Source: Elusimicrobiota bacterium | GTDB lineage: Bacteria > Elusimicrobiota > Elusimicrobia > UBA1565 > UBA9628 | Direction of reading: 5' to 3' | DNA: 64,000 nucleotides | Assembly (NCBI GenBank): GCA_003151975.1 | Contig: PLZD01000032.1 | Span: 151,952 to 215,951 of the forward strand | Shown here: positions 1 through 9,121 of the stretch, piece by piece | How the letters are laid out: each line of letters begins with the position of its first letter | Position numbering within the stretch: position 1 is the first letter of the stretch | Notes under the pieces: generated by a model | The model's database searches: none | Seen by the model: only the letters and a program-made list of their open reading frames with translations | What the model was told of the DNA's origin: nothing | Program-made: the position numbers and the translations under genes

Positions 1-1115
1 TCGAAGATGACCTCGTCCATGCGGCTGCCGGTGTCGACGAGCGCGGTGCCGATGATGGTCAAAGAGCCGCCCTCTTCGATATTGCGCGCAGCACCCAGGA
101 AGCGCTTGGGGCGCTGCAGCGAGGTCGCCTCCAAGCCGCCGGAGAGCACGCGGCCCGACGACGGCGTACAGGTGTTGTAGGCGCGGGCCAGGCGCGTGAT
201 CGAGTCCAGCAGGATGACGACGTCCTTGCCGAGCTCGACCTGGCGCTTGGCCTTCTCGAGGATCATCTCGGCGACCTGCACGTGGCGCTCGGCCGGCTCG
301 TCGAAGGTCGAAGCGACGACCTCGCCCTTGACGCTCCGCTGCATTTCCGTGACCTCTTCAGGGCGCTCGTCGATGAGCAGGACCATGACGACGGCCTGCG
401 GATCGTTCTTGATGATCGCGTTGGCGATTTTTTGCAGAATGACGGTCTTGCCGGTCTTGGGCGCCGCGACGATCAGGCCGCGCTGGCCTTTGCCGATGGG
501 CGCGATGAGGTCCAAGAGGCGCGTCGTGAGCTCGGTGCGGTCGGTCTCGAGCGTGAAGCGCTTATCGGGATGCAGGGGCGTCAGGTTATCGAAGAGCGGC
601 CGCTCCTTCATGCCCTCCGCCTCGATGCCGTTGACCTTCTTGACCTGCAGCAGCGCGAAGAAGCGCTCGCCTTCCTTGGGCGGGCGCACGAAGCCCGCCA
701 CGAGATCGCCCTTGCGCAGGCCGAACTTCTTGATCTGGGAGGGAGACATGTAGATGTCGTCGGGGCCCGGAAGATAGTTGTAGTCCTGGGAGCGCAGGAA
801 GCCGAAGCCGTCGGGCAGAATCTCGAGGACGCCCTCGTCGTAGATCATGCCGTTGGCCTTGAGCTGGCCCTCGAGTATTTTCGCGATGAGCTCCTGCTTG
901 CGCAGACCCGAAACGGCCTCGAGCTTGAGGTCCTTGGCGATGTCGCCGAGCTGGGCCATCGTCAGCTTCGAGAGCTGCGAGGCGTCGAGCTGCTTGACGG
1001 CGGTCTGCGGCGCGGGAACCGCGGCTGCGTTTCCGTTCTCGGGCTTTGCCGCGGCGGGCGGCGTGGGCGGGGTGCTCTTCGTGGTGCTTTCCATTCGGCG
1101 TTCCTCCTCCGTCAT
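1..1115 (-). CDS. rho: Transcription termination factor Rho (partial, 3' end outside window)
   Basis: Rho is the hexameric RNA-dependent ATPase that ends untranslated transcripts. About 370 residues are visible. They comprise a short Pro/Ala-rich N-terminus, a Rho-N helical domain ([20 protein letters not shown]), a cold-shock-like RNA-binding domain ([21 protein letters not shown]) and the ATPase core with Walker A APKTGKT, Walker [15 protein letters not shown] and the segment [15 protein letters not shown]. The C-terminus lies beyond position 1. Two in-frame starts are possible: ATG at 1115, which overlaps the coaE stop as ATGA, and ATG at 1094, which follows a strong GGAGGAGG. It is the last visible gene of a polA-rhomboid-coaE-rho run. 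Confidence 0.95.
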   Translation of the reverse strand, partial: MTEEERRMESTTKSTPPTPPAAAKPENGNAAAVPAPQTAVKQLDASQLSKLTMAQLGDIAKDLKLEAVSGLRKQELIAKILEGQLKANGMIYDEGVLEILPDGFGFLRSQDYNYLPGPDDIYMSPSQIKKFGLRKGDLVAGFVRPPKEGERFFALLQVKKVNGIEAEGMKERPLFDNLTPLHPDKRFTLETDRTELTTRLLDLIAPIGKGQRGLIVAAPKTGKTVILQKIANAIIKNDPQAVVMVLLIDERPEEVTEMQRSVKGEVVASTFDEPAERHVQVAEMILEKAKRQVELGKDVVILLDSITRLARAYNTCTPSSGRVLSGGLEATSLQRPKRFLGAARNIEEGGSLTIIGTALVDTGSRMDEVIF

Positions 1116-1702
1116 TGAGGGCTCTCCTGCATCAAAGCGAGAGCTTCGTGGTACTGACCGACTCGGCGTAGAAATTCTTTCTTGGTCCCGGCATTGGCGA
1201 CGACGACGTCGGACTTCGCTGCTTTCGCGGAATCCGGAAGCTGGGCCTTCATGCGGCGCCGCGCTTCTCCCGGCGGGAGGTTTCGAGCTTTAAGACGCTT
1301 AAGGCGCGCGCTTTCGGGCGCCGTCACGAGCAGAGTGACGTCGAACTCGGAGGCCAAGCCCTTCTCGAAGAGCAGCGGGACGTCGGCCACGACGACCCCC
1401 TTGGACCGGGAGATGCGTCTCTTGAGTTCGCGCAGGATAAGCGGGTGCGTGAGCGACTCGAGCTTCTTGCGCGCGGCGGGCGAGCGGAAGATGAGAGAAG
1501 AAAGTTCGCCGCGATCCGCGGTTTCAAAAGCCCGCAGCATCGCGCGATGCGCGGGTTTGCCCGGCCGCGCCTGGTCGTGGGCGATCTCATCCGAAGAAAT
1601 CGTCACGGCGCCCCGGCGTTTAAACTCGGACAAAGCAAGGCTCTTGCCGGAGCCGATGCCGCCGGTCAACCCCACGAGAAGACGAGACCTGTCATTTTTC
1701 AT
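1112..1702 (-). CDS. coaE: Dephospho-CoA kinase
   Basis: CoaE phosphorylates the 3'-hydroxyl of dephospho-CoA in the last step of coenzyme A synthesis, in the cytoplasm. The 196-residue product has the usual family length. The P-loop [11 protein letters not shown] is at residues 11-21, followed by the substrate-binding [14 protein letters not shown] segment, [14 protein letters not shown] and the [10 protein letters not shown] motif typical of CoaE. The stop overlaps the upstream rho start by 4 bp, so translation is probably coupled. The coaE start lies directly downstream of a 38-bp dispersed repeat (1712-1749); no Shine-Dalgarno sequence is evident. Confidence 0.95.
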   Translation of the reverse strand: MKNDRSRLLVGLTGGIGSGKSLALSEFKRRGAVTISSDEIAHDQARPGKPAHRAMLRAFETADRGELSSLIFRSPAARKKLESLTHPLILRELKRRISRSKGVVVADVPLLFEKGLASEFDVTLLVTAPESARLKRLKARNLPPGEARRRMKAQLPDSAKAAKSDVVVANAGTKKEFLRRVGQYHEALALMQESPQ

Positions 1703-1711
1703 CGCTAAAAT

Positions 1712-1749
1712 AGTGAACGAAAAAAAAGTGAACGTCTGACACCTTGTTC
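1712..1749 (+). repeat. Dispersed intergenic repeat, copy 1
   Basis: A 38-bp sequence containing two direct GTGAACG units around an A-tract and then AACGTCTGACACC. It matches 58151-58188 at 35 of 38 positions, and its core recurs inverted at 56626-56660. It lies between the rhomboid stop and the coaE start. GTCAGAC-type cores resemble REP-like sequences mobilised by TnpA-REP transposases, but no such transposase is in the window, so the class is inferred. Confidence 0.6.
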
Positions 1750-1753
1750 CTCA

Positions 1754-2593
1754 TCAATGCTTCATCCTGTCGGAATAGCGCCGCATGACGGCTTTTTCCT
1801 CGTCGGTCAGCGAATCGAGTCCGCTCACCAGAATCTTGTCGAGTATGCGGTCGATCTCGGCCATCGAGGACTCGGGCTCATGCTCGGTCTCGGCGGCGCG
1901 CGCGCGCACCGGCGTTGGCCTGCGCGCCGCGATGCGGGGAAGTTCCGCTCCCCCCGCCATCCGGCTCCAGAGGCCCTTGGCGTGGACCTTGGCGATCCAC
2001 CACCAGCGTATATAAAGATAGCCCGTCACCATGCCGCCCAAATGCGCGAAGCGCGCGATGCCGGGAGACGAGCCCGTCGTGCCCGCGAAGAGCTCCATGA
2101 GGCCGTAGAGGATCGCGAAATGCGCGGCCTTCAGCGGGATCACGAACCAAAACAGCACGACCGCGTCCGGGAACAGCATCGCGTAGGCGGTCAGCAGGCC
2201 GAAGATCGCGCCCGAGGCGCCGATCACGGGCAGCGGCGAGTGCGGCAGCAAGATGATCTGCGCCGCCGCGCCGCCGAGACCGCAGATGAAATAGTATTTA
2301 AGGAAGTCCCACTGGCCCCACTGGCCCTCGACGGGCATGCCGAACATCCAGAGGCCGAACATGTTGAACAGCAGGTGCATGATGTTGCCGTGGATGAACA
2401 GGTAGGTGAAGGGCTGCCAGACCCAGCGGTCCTGCAGAACGCGCTCGGGCACGAGGCCAAAGAGCTTGAAGAACTCTCCGCCCACGACGTACTGGAGCAA
2501 GAACACCGCGATGTTGGCGATCACGAGGCCCCGGACTGCCGGCGGCATGCGCGAGAAGCCGATAGGTTCGTGCGCGAAGACGCGGGGGCTCAT
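1754..2593 (-). CDS. Rhomboid family intramembrane serine protease
   Basis: A 279-residue polytopic protein. Rhomboid hallmarks are visible: HGNIMHLLFNMF with histidines at about 68 and 73 and Asn 77, the active-site GASG with Ser about 127, and the partner His in AHLGGMVTGY at about 184. It should cleave transmembrane substrates in the inner membrane. A charged cytosolic-looking tail follows the last helix and ends in a possible helical segment (about residues 240-279). The start at 2593 overlaps the polA stop as ATGA, which supports it over the longer upstream reading. Substrates cannot be inferred from context. Confidence 0.9.
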   Translation of the reverse strand: MSPRVFAHEPIGFSRMPPAVRGLVIANIAVFLLQYVVGGEFFKLFGLVPERVLQDRWVWQPFTYLFIHGNIMHLLFNMFGLWMFGMPVEGQWGQWDFLKYYFICGLGGAAAQIILLPHSPLPVIGASGAIFGLLTAYAMLFPDAVVLFWFVIPLKAAHFAILYGLMELFAGTTGSSPGIARFAHLGGMVTGYLYIRWWWIAKVHAKGLWSRMAGGAELPRIAARRPTPVRARAAETEHEPESSMAEIDRILDKILVSGLDSLTDEEKAVMRRYSDRMKH

Positions 2594-5244
2594 TTCACCT
2601 TCTCCATGTCCTGCCAATTCGGGCCCGACTTCACGTCGACGACCAGCGGCACGGACAGAGTCGCGGCGCGCTCCATGATGCCTTTGACCCAATGCGCGAA
2701 TTCCTTGACTTCCGCGGCCGGGAGCTCGAAGAGCAGCTCGTCGTGAATCTGCAGGAGCATGCGCGCCTTGAACTCGCTTTTCTTGAGGCCCTCGGAGACG
2801 CGCAGCATCGCGAGCTTGATGATGTCGGCCGAGCCCCCTTGGATCGGCGTGTTGCGCGCGGCGCGCTCGCCGAACTGGCGCAGGGCCGTGTTCTTGGCGG
2901 AAAGCTCGGGCATGTAGCGGATGCGGCCCAGGAAAGTCCGCACGAAGCCGTCGCGCTTGGCCGCCTCGAGGTTCTCGACGATCCAGCGCGAGACGCCGGG
3001 ATAGCGCGCGAAATATTTCTGGATAATCTCGGCGGCTTCCTTGTTCGGGATGCCGAGCTGATTGGCGAGCCCGAAAGCCGTTTGGCCGTAGACGATGCCG
3101 AAATTGACGGCCTTGGCGCGGCGCCGCAACTCCTTGTCCACTTCACTAGGCGTTACATGGAAGACTTCGGCGGCCGTGCGCGTGTGGATGTCGGTGTCAT
3201 GTGAAAAAGCATCGTTAAGGGCTTTGTCGCCCGAGACGTGCGCCAGCACGCGCAAGTCGATCTGCGAGTAGTCCGCCGAGACGAGGGTCTGGCCCTTTTC
3301 CGCGATGAACGCGCGGCGCACGCGCTGGCCCGCCTCGGAGCGGACCGGGATGTTCTGCAAATTGGGATTGAGGCTCGAAAGCCGTCCGGTCTCGGAGCCG
3401 GTCTGCTCGAAATGCGTGTGGACGCGGCCGCTTTCGTCGGCGTGCTGCAGCAGGGCGTCGACGTAGGTCGACTTGAGCTTGGAGAGCTCGCGGTACTCGA
3501 GCACCTTGGCCGGGATGGCGTGGTGCGCGGCCAAAATCTGCAGGGTCTCCTCGTCGGTCGAGCGCCCGCCCTTGGCCGTCTTGTGCACGACTTGAAGGCC
3601 CAGCTTGTCGAAGAGCAGCTCGCCGAGCTGCTTGGGCGAATTGACGTTGATGGGCGCGCCCGCGAGCTTGTCGACCTCTTTTTGGAGCGTGTCGATGTCT
3701 TTTTCGAACTCCGCCGACAATTTCTTGAGATATTTCTCGTCGACCGCGATGCCCTCTTTCTCCATCTCGTGGAGGACTTTGACGAGCGGCATCTCGACCT
3801 CGTCGAAAAGCTTGAGGACTCCGGCGTCCTTCATCTTCTTGAGCAGTTCCTCGCGGCCCAAGGCCCGGGCGGCGCGCGCGAGCAGAGGCCCGCGCCAATC
3901 GCCCTTGGCCGCCGCGTCGGGCCGCGCGCGCAAAGGGTTGAGGCAGTAGGCCGCGATCATCGTATCGAAGCGATGGGCCCCAAGCTCCAGGCCCAGGCGG
4001 TCGAGCGCGCCCTCCGTCTCCTTAATATCGTAGCCGACCTTGAGCGACTTGCTCGACAAAATCTTAGCGAGCTCGGCTCGGGACTTCTTCGCCTCGTGAG
4101 CCTCGAGGACGGCGACCTCGCCGGACTCCGTGCCCAGCGCGAGCGGGATGACTTCGTCGAAAAGATCGGCCTGGCCGACGCCGCGGGAGGCGGTGACGGT
4201 GATGGCCGACGCCTTCTCGAGCGATTTTGAGAGTTTAACGAATGCGACTTCCTTAATATCAGATGCAACGGAAGGTCTTTCCAGCACGGCAACGGATGGA
4301 GCGGCGTTGCCTCCTCCACCCTGCGTCGGCCGCTCGACTTCGTCCGCTCCCGCGGCCGAAGTTTCACCTTCATCACGACTCCCGATCAGTTCCTTAATCA
4401 ACGAGGTGAATCCAAAATGCCCCAACACCTTTTGAACCGTCGCGGGATCGGGCTCGGGCAAGCGGCAGTCGTCGGGCTTCACGTGCACCGGCACGTTTTC
4501 CTCGAGCTTGATGAGCTCCAAAGCCGCGAGCAATTCCTTCTCGCTGTCGACGATGGCCTTGGCCGTGCCGGGCTTGATCGACGGGTCGCCGGCCTTGGCC
4601 GCTTTCAAAATTGTCCTGGCGTCGCCGAACTGCTTAATGAGCTTCGCGGCGCCGACCGGGCCGACGCCGCGCACGCCGGGCACGTTGTCGGAGGTGTCGC
4701 CGACGATCGAAAGATAATCCAAAACATGTTCCGGCCCGACGCCGAACTTCTCTTCGATCTGGGCCGGGTCCATCCACGCCGAAGTGTTGACGTCCTTGAG
4801 CACGCGGATCGAAGGCGGGCTGACGAGCTGCAAGGCGTCCTTGTCGCCGGTCACGAGCACGGCCTGCAAGCCGTCCTTGACGCTGCGGCGCGCCAGCGTG
4901 GCCATGATGTCGTCGGCCTCAAAGCCCGGCGCCTCGATGCAGGTAAAGCCCATCGCCTCGGCCACGCTCTTGGCCTGCTTGAGCTGGGAGATCAGGTCGG
5001 GATCGATCTCCTTGCGCGTGGCTTTGTAGTCTTTGTAGGCCTTGTGGCGGAAAGTCGGGCCGGGCGTGTCGAAGCAGACCGCCACGCGGTCGGGCTTCTC
5101 GCGCTTGACGAGCTGGCGCAGCATTTTCGCGAAACCGAAAAGCGCGCCGACCGGCTCGCCTTGGGCGTTGGTGAGCGGAGGCATGGCGTGGTAGGCCCGG
5201 TGCAGGTAAGCATGGGCGTCCACGAGGTACAGGCGCGGCTTCAT
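2590..5244 (-). CDS. polA: DNA polymerase I
   Basis: An 884-residue family A polymerase for Okazaki-fragment processing and repair. The N-terminal 5'-3' exonuclease begins MKPRLYLVDAHAYLHRAYHA and contains FEADDIMATLA and the H3TH region VRGVGPVGAAKLI. The middle 3'-5' exonuclease-like domain keeps HRFDTMIAAYCLNP but lacks the first DxE pair: the corresponding strand reads AITVTASRGVGQADLF. Proofreading is therefore probably lost. Polymerase motifs A (SADYSQIDLRVLAH), B (RRAKAVNFGIVYGQ) and C (LQIHDELLFELP) are intact. The start at 5244 was chosen from the conserved N-terminus; the open frame continues upstream without homology. Confidence 0.96.
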   Translation of the reverse strand: MKPRLYLVDAHAYLHRAYHAMPPLTNAQGEPVGALFGFAKMLRQLVKREKPDRVAVCFDTPGPTFRHKAYKDYKATRKEIDPDLISQLKQAKSVAEAMGFTCIEAPGFEADDIMATLARRSVKDGLQAVLVTGDKDALQLVSPPSIRVLKDVNTSAWMDPAQIEEKFGVGPEHVLDYLSIVGDTSDNVPGVRGVGPVGAAKLIKQFGDARTILKAAKAGDPSIKPGTAKAIVDSEKELLAALELIKLEENVPVHVKPDDCRLPEPDPATVQKVLGHFGFTSLIKELIGSRDEGETSAAGADEVERPTQGGGGNAAPSVAVLERPSVASDIKEVAFVKLSKSLEKASAITVTASRGVGQADLFDEVIPLALGTESGEVAVLEAHEAKKSRAELAKILSSKSLKVGYDIKETEGALDRLGLELGAHRFDTMIAAYCLNPLRARPDAAAKGDWRGPLLARAARALGREELLKKMKDAGVLKLFDEVEMPLVKVLHEMEKEGIAVDEKYLKKLSAEFEKDIDTLQKEVDKLAGAPINVNSPKQLGELLFDKLGLQVVHKTAKGGRSTDEETLQILAAHHAIPAKVLEYRELSKLKSTYVDALLQHADESGRVHTHFEQTGSETGRLSSLNPNLQNIPVRSEAGQRVRRAFIAEKGQTLVSADYSQIDLRVLAHVSGDKALNDAFSHDTDIHTRTAAEVFHVTPSEVDKELRRRAKAVNFGIVYGQTAFGLANQLGIPNKEAAEIIQKYFARYPGVSRWIVENLEAAKRDGFVRTFLGRIRYMPELSAKNTALRQFGERAARNTPIQGGSADIIKLAMLRVSEGLKKSEFKARMLLQIHDELLFELPAAEVKEFAHWVKGIMERAATLSVPLVVDVKSGPNWQDMEKVK

Positions 5245-5308
5245 ATAGGGAACACTTCGGATGAGTCTTTGTTGACTGCGCCGACGGAACGGCTTTGGGA
5301 AGCTTTCT

Positions 5309-5635
5309 TTAGGCGGCGACCATCGCGTCCAGCGTCTTCTTGATCTCGGCCTTCGAATGCACTCCCACGAGCTGCTCGACCACCTTGCCGCCCTTGAAGA
5401 AAAGCAGCGTGGGGATGGCCGAAATCTTGAACCGGCTGGCGGCATTGGGGTGCTCGTCGGTGTTGATCTTGGCGACCTTGATCTTGCCGGTGTACTCCTT
5501 GGCGAGCTCCTCTACGAGCGGAGCCAGCATCCGGCACGGACCGCACCACGGCGCCCAAAAGTCGACCAGCACGGGCTGCGGGCTCTGGAGAACGTCCTTA
5601 TCGAAGGTATCGTCGGTCAGTTGGATTTCGGCCAT
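5309..5635 (-). CDS. trxA: Thioredoxin
   Basis: A 108-residue cytoplasmic thioredoxin for general disulfide reduction. The redox motif WCGPC has cysteines at residues 31 and 34, preceded by VLVDFWAP. The cis-proline segment ISAIPTLLFFKGGK and the length match the family. AAGGAG lies about 6 nt before the ATG. The gene is followed at 64 bp by polA in the same orientation and faces the divergent GntR operon. Confidence 0.96.
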   Translation of the reverse strand: MAEIQLTDDTFDKDVLQSPQPVLVDFWAPWCGPCRMLAPLVEELAKEYTGKIKVAKINTDEHPNAASRFKISAIPTLLFFKGGKVVEQLVGVHSKAEIKKTLDAMVAA

Positions 5636-5791
5636 GGGAGCTCCTTAAAAGGTTTTATTGAGAAATGTGACTCGGCGAAAGTCGCATCGGGGATTTAGTG
5701 TGGACGACATTCATATGATAGCAGGCGAAATTGCCACTGTCAATACTGACGAAACGAAACGCTTGGCCCGCAAGAATTTCTGGAATGGGTC

Positions 5792-5832
5792 TTGACAGAA
5801 CAGCATTAGTGTACTATAACACTAGTACACTA
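5792..5832 (+). promoter_or_regulatory. GntR operon promoter with overlapping palindromic operator
   Basis: TTGACA (5792-5797), 17 bp, TATAAC (5815-5820). The -10 lies inside the inverted repeat TAGTGTAC (5807-5814) / GTACACTA (5825-5832), whose last base is the A of the gntR ATG. A transcript starting about 7 nt after the -10 would have a leader of only about 5 nt. Binding of the encoded regulator here would block RNA polymerase, so autorepression is likely. The AGTGTA/TACACT half-sites resemble those I recall for Bacillus YtrA. Confidence 0.8.
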
Positions 5833-6203
5833 TGCTTCAGATCGACCCCGCCTCGCCGGTTCCCATCAACGACCAGATCAAGGCCGGGCTGCGCGGCCTG
5901 GTCGCGCGGGGACTTTTGAAGCCCGGGGATTTGGCGCCGTCCATCCGCGGCCTCGCCGCCAGCCTGAAGGTCAACCCCAACACGGTCGCGCGGGCGTTTC
6001 GCGAATTGGCGCTGGAGGGATTTCTCGAGAGCCGCCGCGGCGACGGCAACTACGTTTCGGACAAAGCCAAGCGGCAGGTGCAGCAGAATCTGGGCGGCGT
6101 TCGCGCGGGGCTCAACGAAGCCCTGCTGTCGGCGCGGCGCGGCGGGCTGCCCTGGCGAGAGGTGGAGGCGTTGGTGCAAAAGGTGCGCGCGGAGGAGCCA
6201 TGA
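5832..6203 (+). CDS. GntR family transcriptional regulator, YtrA subfamily
   Basis: A 123-residue protein with a winged-helix domain at about residues 10-75 (INDQIKAGLRGLV, LAPSIRGLAASLKVNPNTVA, LEGFLESRRGDGNYV). The short C-terminal helical tail, without a large effector domain, is typical of the YtrA subfamily. It is the first gene of an operon with an ABC ATPase (4-bp ATGA overlap) and a membrane protein. YtrA-type regulators usually repress such ABC operons, and the palindrome over its own -10 fits this. The inducing signal is unknown; cell-envelope or antibiotic stress is typical of the family. Confidence 0.92.
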   Translation: MLQIDPASPVPINDQIKAGLRGLVARGLLKPGDLAPSIRGLAASLKVNPNTVARAFRELALEGFLESRRGDGNYVSDKAKRQVQQNLGGVRAGLNEALLSARRGGLPWREVEALVQKVRAEEP

Positions 6204-7099
6204 AGAAATCCGGCGAGGCGTTGACGCTCGACGGCGTCTGTCGGGCATTCCTCGGAAAGTCCGTGCTCAAAGGCGTCAGCGCCCGCGCGCGGCGCGGACG
6301 GGTGATCGGGCTGTTGGGGCGCAACGGCGAAGGCAAGTCGACTTTGATCTCGATGATCCTCGACATTCTCGCGGCCGACGCGGGCCGCATCGAGGTGCTC
6401 GGCCGGCCGTTGGACGGAAGCGGCGAAATCCGCCGCTTGGTCGGCTACGTCCCCGAGCGGCCGGTCTTCCACGATTTCATGACGGTCGCCCAAGTCTTCG
6501 AGCTCAGGCGCCGTTTTTTTCCGGCGTGGAACCCGCGCAAGGCCGCGTCCGCGGCGGACCGGCTCGGGCTCGATCTCCAAACCAGGATCGCCGGCGCGAG
6601 CAAAGGAACCTTGGGGAAGGTGGCTTGGGTCTGCGCGACCGCCCACGAGCCGGACCTTCTTCTTCTCGACGAGCCGACCTCGGGCCTCGACGCGCTGGTG
6701 CGCGAGGACGTGCTCAACGGGCTCGTCGGCGAACTTCAAAGCCCCGACAGGACGATTCTCGTCGCCAATCACCACATGGAAGAATTCGCCGGCCTGCTTG
6801 ACGAGGTTTGGGTCCTCGCCGACGGCGTCATCAGTGGCGTGCACGAAATGGAGGCGCTGCGCCGTGAGGCCTGCCGCCTGCGCGGGCGCCTCAAGAAAGG
6901 ACGCGCGGTCCCGCCAGGACTGCGCGTCGTGCCGCTCACGCAGGAAGGTTCGCTGGTCGAATGGGGAGCGCTCGACGCCGCGGCGGCCGATCAAGCGGCG
7001 CAAGCGGGCGTCCTGGAAAATCTCGAACGCGTGAGCCTCACCCCCTCGGAGCTCTTCGCGCTGCTGCTCAGGCAGGCCGTGGGAGGAAGCCATGTTTGA
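6200..7099 (+). CDS. ABC transporter ATP-binding protein
   Basis: A 299-residue ABC ATPase of the CcmA/YtrB type. Walker A GRNGEGKST is at 40-48 and Walker B with switch LLLLDEPTSGLD at about 153-164. The signature is a degenerate ASKGTLGK at 133-140 instead of LSGGQ, a variation also seen in YtrB-like ATPases. The H-loop histidine follows in VANHHMEEF. The C-terminal 80 residues form an accessory domain. It should energise the membrane protein encoded next, whose start overlaps its end by 8 bp. Confidence 0.93.
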   Translation: MKKSGEALTLDGVCRAFLGKSVLKGVSARARRGRVIGLLGRNGEGKSTLISMILDILAADAGRIEVLGRPLDGSGEIRRLVGYVPERPVFHDFMTVAQVFELRRRFFPAWNPRKAASAADRLGLDLQTRIAGASKGTLGKVAWVCATAHEPDLLLLDEPTSGLDALVREDVLNGLVGELQSPDRTILVANHHMEEFAGLLDEVWVLADGVISGVHEMEALRREACRLRGRLKKGRAVPPGLRVVPLTQEGSLVEWGALDAAAADQAAQAGVLENLERVSLTPSELFALLLRQAVGGSHV

Positions 7100-9062
7100 A
7101 TTCTCCAAGCTCCAATTCCGCAAGGACATCAAGATGCTCGGCGCGATGCTCGCCGTCTTCTACGCGTTCCTGCTCTTCTTCGGCTGGATCGAGCATCGCG
7201 GCCAGCACCGGATCGAAGAGGCCGCGAAACTCGTCGTGGGCTTCTGGTCGCTGGTCGCCCTTCCGTTGGTCGCGCTGTTTTTCGGCGGCGCGCTGGGCGA
7301 AGGCCTGCGCGCGGAAAACGCGGTCGACATCGACCGCCCCCTGCCCCTGTCTCCGGCGCAGAGGGCCGGAGGCACCGTCCTGGCGGGCGCGGCCTACCTC
7401 GCTTTGCTGATGCTGGCAATTTTCGTCACGGGGCTCGCGCTCATTCCCGACGCCCGTGTTTTCTTCCAAAGCGGGCTAAACCTCCTTTTGCTTCCGGCGC
7501 TTTTCGCTGTCCTCATGCACGCGCTGCTGGCGGCGTTCATCGGCGGCTACGTTCTATCCAGCGGGATCATCGGCGTCGGCCTGACGATGATCGTGATGGC
7601 CATCATTTCCGTCGTCGAACCGCCGGCGCGCAAGCTCGCCGTCGTCTTCGGTCCGCGCGCGTCCTACGCGCCGGGGCTGGCCGTCGCCGAGGCGCTCGTC
7701 GTCGCGGGCCTGCTCGCGTCCCTGGTCTGGGCGGCGCGCTGGCGGCAGCGACGGCCGAGCGGCGGCTGGCTTTACGGCGTCAGGATCGTCGCCGCGGTCC
7801 TCGCGCCTGGGATTTTCCTCCTGATCTTCAATGCGTGGTTCGCCGCCGCCGGCCAGAAATCCCTCCAGCTGGCGTCTTTTTGGGGCATGGGTTTGATGCC
7901 GGGCGTGACGGCTCTCTCGCCCGCGTCGCTGCGCGCGGCGGCTTCCGGCGCGCCGATGGAGTCGCTCGATGGGACTTTGGTCTGGATGGGTCCCGATGCG
8001 CGCCGCTCGGTCCTGATCGCGGGAAAAAGACGCACGGCCCGCGACATCCTGGGCTTTCGGGAGGCGAACCAGATCATGACATTGGCGCTCGACCGCTCCG
8101 GCCGCCTGTGGACGGTGCGCCGCGGAGCGGCGCGCGGGGATTACGCCGTCTGGTCCGGACCTGTGTCCGGGCCGTTGAAGGAAGTGGCCCGGTTTTCGGA
8201 CGCGGAGCCCAAACACCTGATCGCGCAAGACGGTTCGGCCTATTTGCTCGGCCTCAAGGGGGCCAACGACTGGGTCGAGACGGAATTGACTTCGGATGCG
8301 CGGCCCGTGACCTGGAAGCCGGTCGTCAGAAGCGGACGACCTTGGAACTGGGTCAACTCGAAGGCGCTCGAAGGCGTGCCCACCGCCGTCGCCAGCGCCG
8401 ACAGCACGACCTTGACCCAGGTCTTGCCCGACCACCGCAAACGCGTTTGGCGGCTGCCCGGAAAAATTCGCGGCTCCGCGGTCTACATGGGCTACGGTGA
8501 GCCTTTCACGACTCAAAATTCGCCCGTGCGCGGAGTCCTGCTGGGCGGCAAGACCGTGTTCTTGCTCAACCTGGAAATGTCCAAAGGGCGCAACGAGTTG
8601 GCGGTTTGCCGCGACGACGGAAAAGTGGAGCTTCCCTGGACATCGTTTCTTCCGCGAATGCTCCCGTCGCTCGGAGGCGGTCTTTACGGCTGGCAGGTGG
8701 GGCCGCTTCCTTTGACGCGGCGCTCCCATGAGATTTTTCGGAGATTGCTGCTCGCGACGCCCGACGGGCGCTTTCTGCCGCCGATCAAGGTCGAAGGACT
8801 CGAAATGTACGGCCGAAATAGGGCCGACGTGCTCCGCATGGATGGGAATGCGGCCTGGCTCCTTACGAACGATCGGACCATCGTCAAAATCGACGTCTCC
8901 ACCGGCCGGCGGCTGGCCGTCTGGACCCTGCCCGATGAATCGGACGTGATGTCCACCAACCCGCCCTCGTTGAAGGCCGTCGATGCCGGGCTCTTCGTGC
9001 GCACGCCGAGCGGGTTGTTTCTCTACGATTGGGACGGCCGTCGCCGCCGCTTGGCGCTGTAG
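7092..9062 (+). CDS. ABC-2-like permease with large C-terminal extracytoplasmic domain
   Basis: A 656-residue protein. The first 255 residues contain about seven hydrophobic segments (near 16-32, 48-66, 95-115, 125-150, 152-170, 190-207 and 228-250), as expected for an ABC-2-type permease. The remaining 400 residues are soluble, beta-rich and repetitive. Repeats such as MTLALDRSGRLWTV, LIAQDGSAYLLGL, VLLGGKTVFLLNL and LRMDGNAAWLLT resemble beta-propeller blades. It is cotranscribed with the YtrA-like regulator and the ATPase. A permease of this class with a propeller-like tail is unusual; sensing or substrate capture outside the membrane is a guess. Confidence 0.75.
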   Translation: MFEFSKLQFRKDIKMLGAMLAVFYAFLLFFGWIEHRGQHRIEEAAKLVVGFWSLVALPLVALFFGGALGEGLRAENAVDIDRPLPLSPAQRAGGTVLAGAAYLALLMLAIFVTGLALIPDARVFFQSGLNLLLLPALFAVLMHALLAAFIGGYVLSSGIIGVGLTMIVMAIISVVEPPARKLAVVFGPRASYAPGLAVAEALVVAGLLASLVWAARWRQRRPSGGWLYGVRIVAAVLAPGIFLLIFNAWFAAAGQKSLQLASFWGMGLMPGVTALSPASLRAAASGAPMESLDGTLVWMGPDARRSVLIAGKRRTARDILGFREANQIMTLALDRSGRLWTVRRGAARGDYAVWSGPVSGPLKEVARFSDAEPKHLIAQDGSAYLLGLKGANDWVETELTSDARPVTWKPVVRSGRPWNWVNSKALEGVPTAVASADSTTLTQVLPDHRKRVWRLPGKIRGSAVYMGYGEPFTTQNSPVRGVLLGGKTVFLLNLEMSKGRNELAVCRDDGKVELPWTSFLPRMLPSLGGGLYGWQVGPLPLTRRSHEIFRRLLLATPDGRFLPPIKVEGLEMYGRNRADVLRMDGNAAWLLTNDRTIVKIDVSTGRRLAVWTLPDESDVMSTNPPSLKAVDAGLFVRTPSGLFLYDWDGRRRRLAL

Positions 9063-9092
9063 CGCGCTGACCAAGGTTTCGCTCCCCCCGCC

Positions 9093-9121
9093 TTGCCGCC
9101 TCCATGCGTTCCTGCTATAGT
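9093..9121 (+). promoter_or_regulatory. Promoter for the SGNH-like gene
   Basis: TTGCCG (9093-9098), 17 bp, TATAGT (9116-9121). It lies downstream of the first ATG of the following reading frame (9104). Six nt after the -10 is an in-frame CTG at 9128, the spacing at which ATG or TTG starts occur in at least twelve other genes here. Confidence 0.55.
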
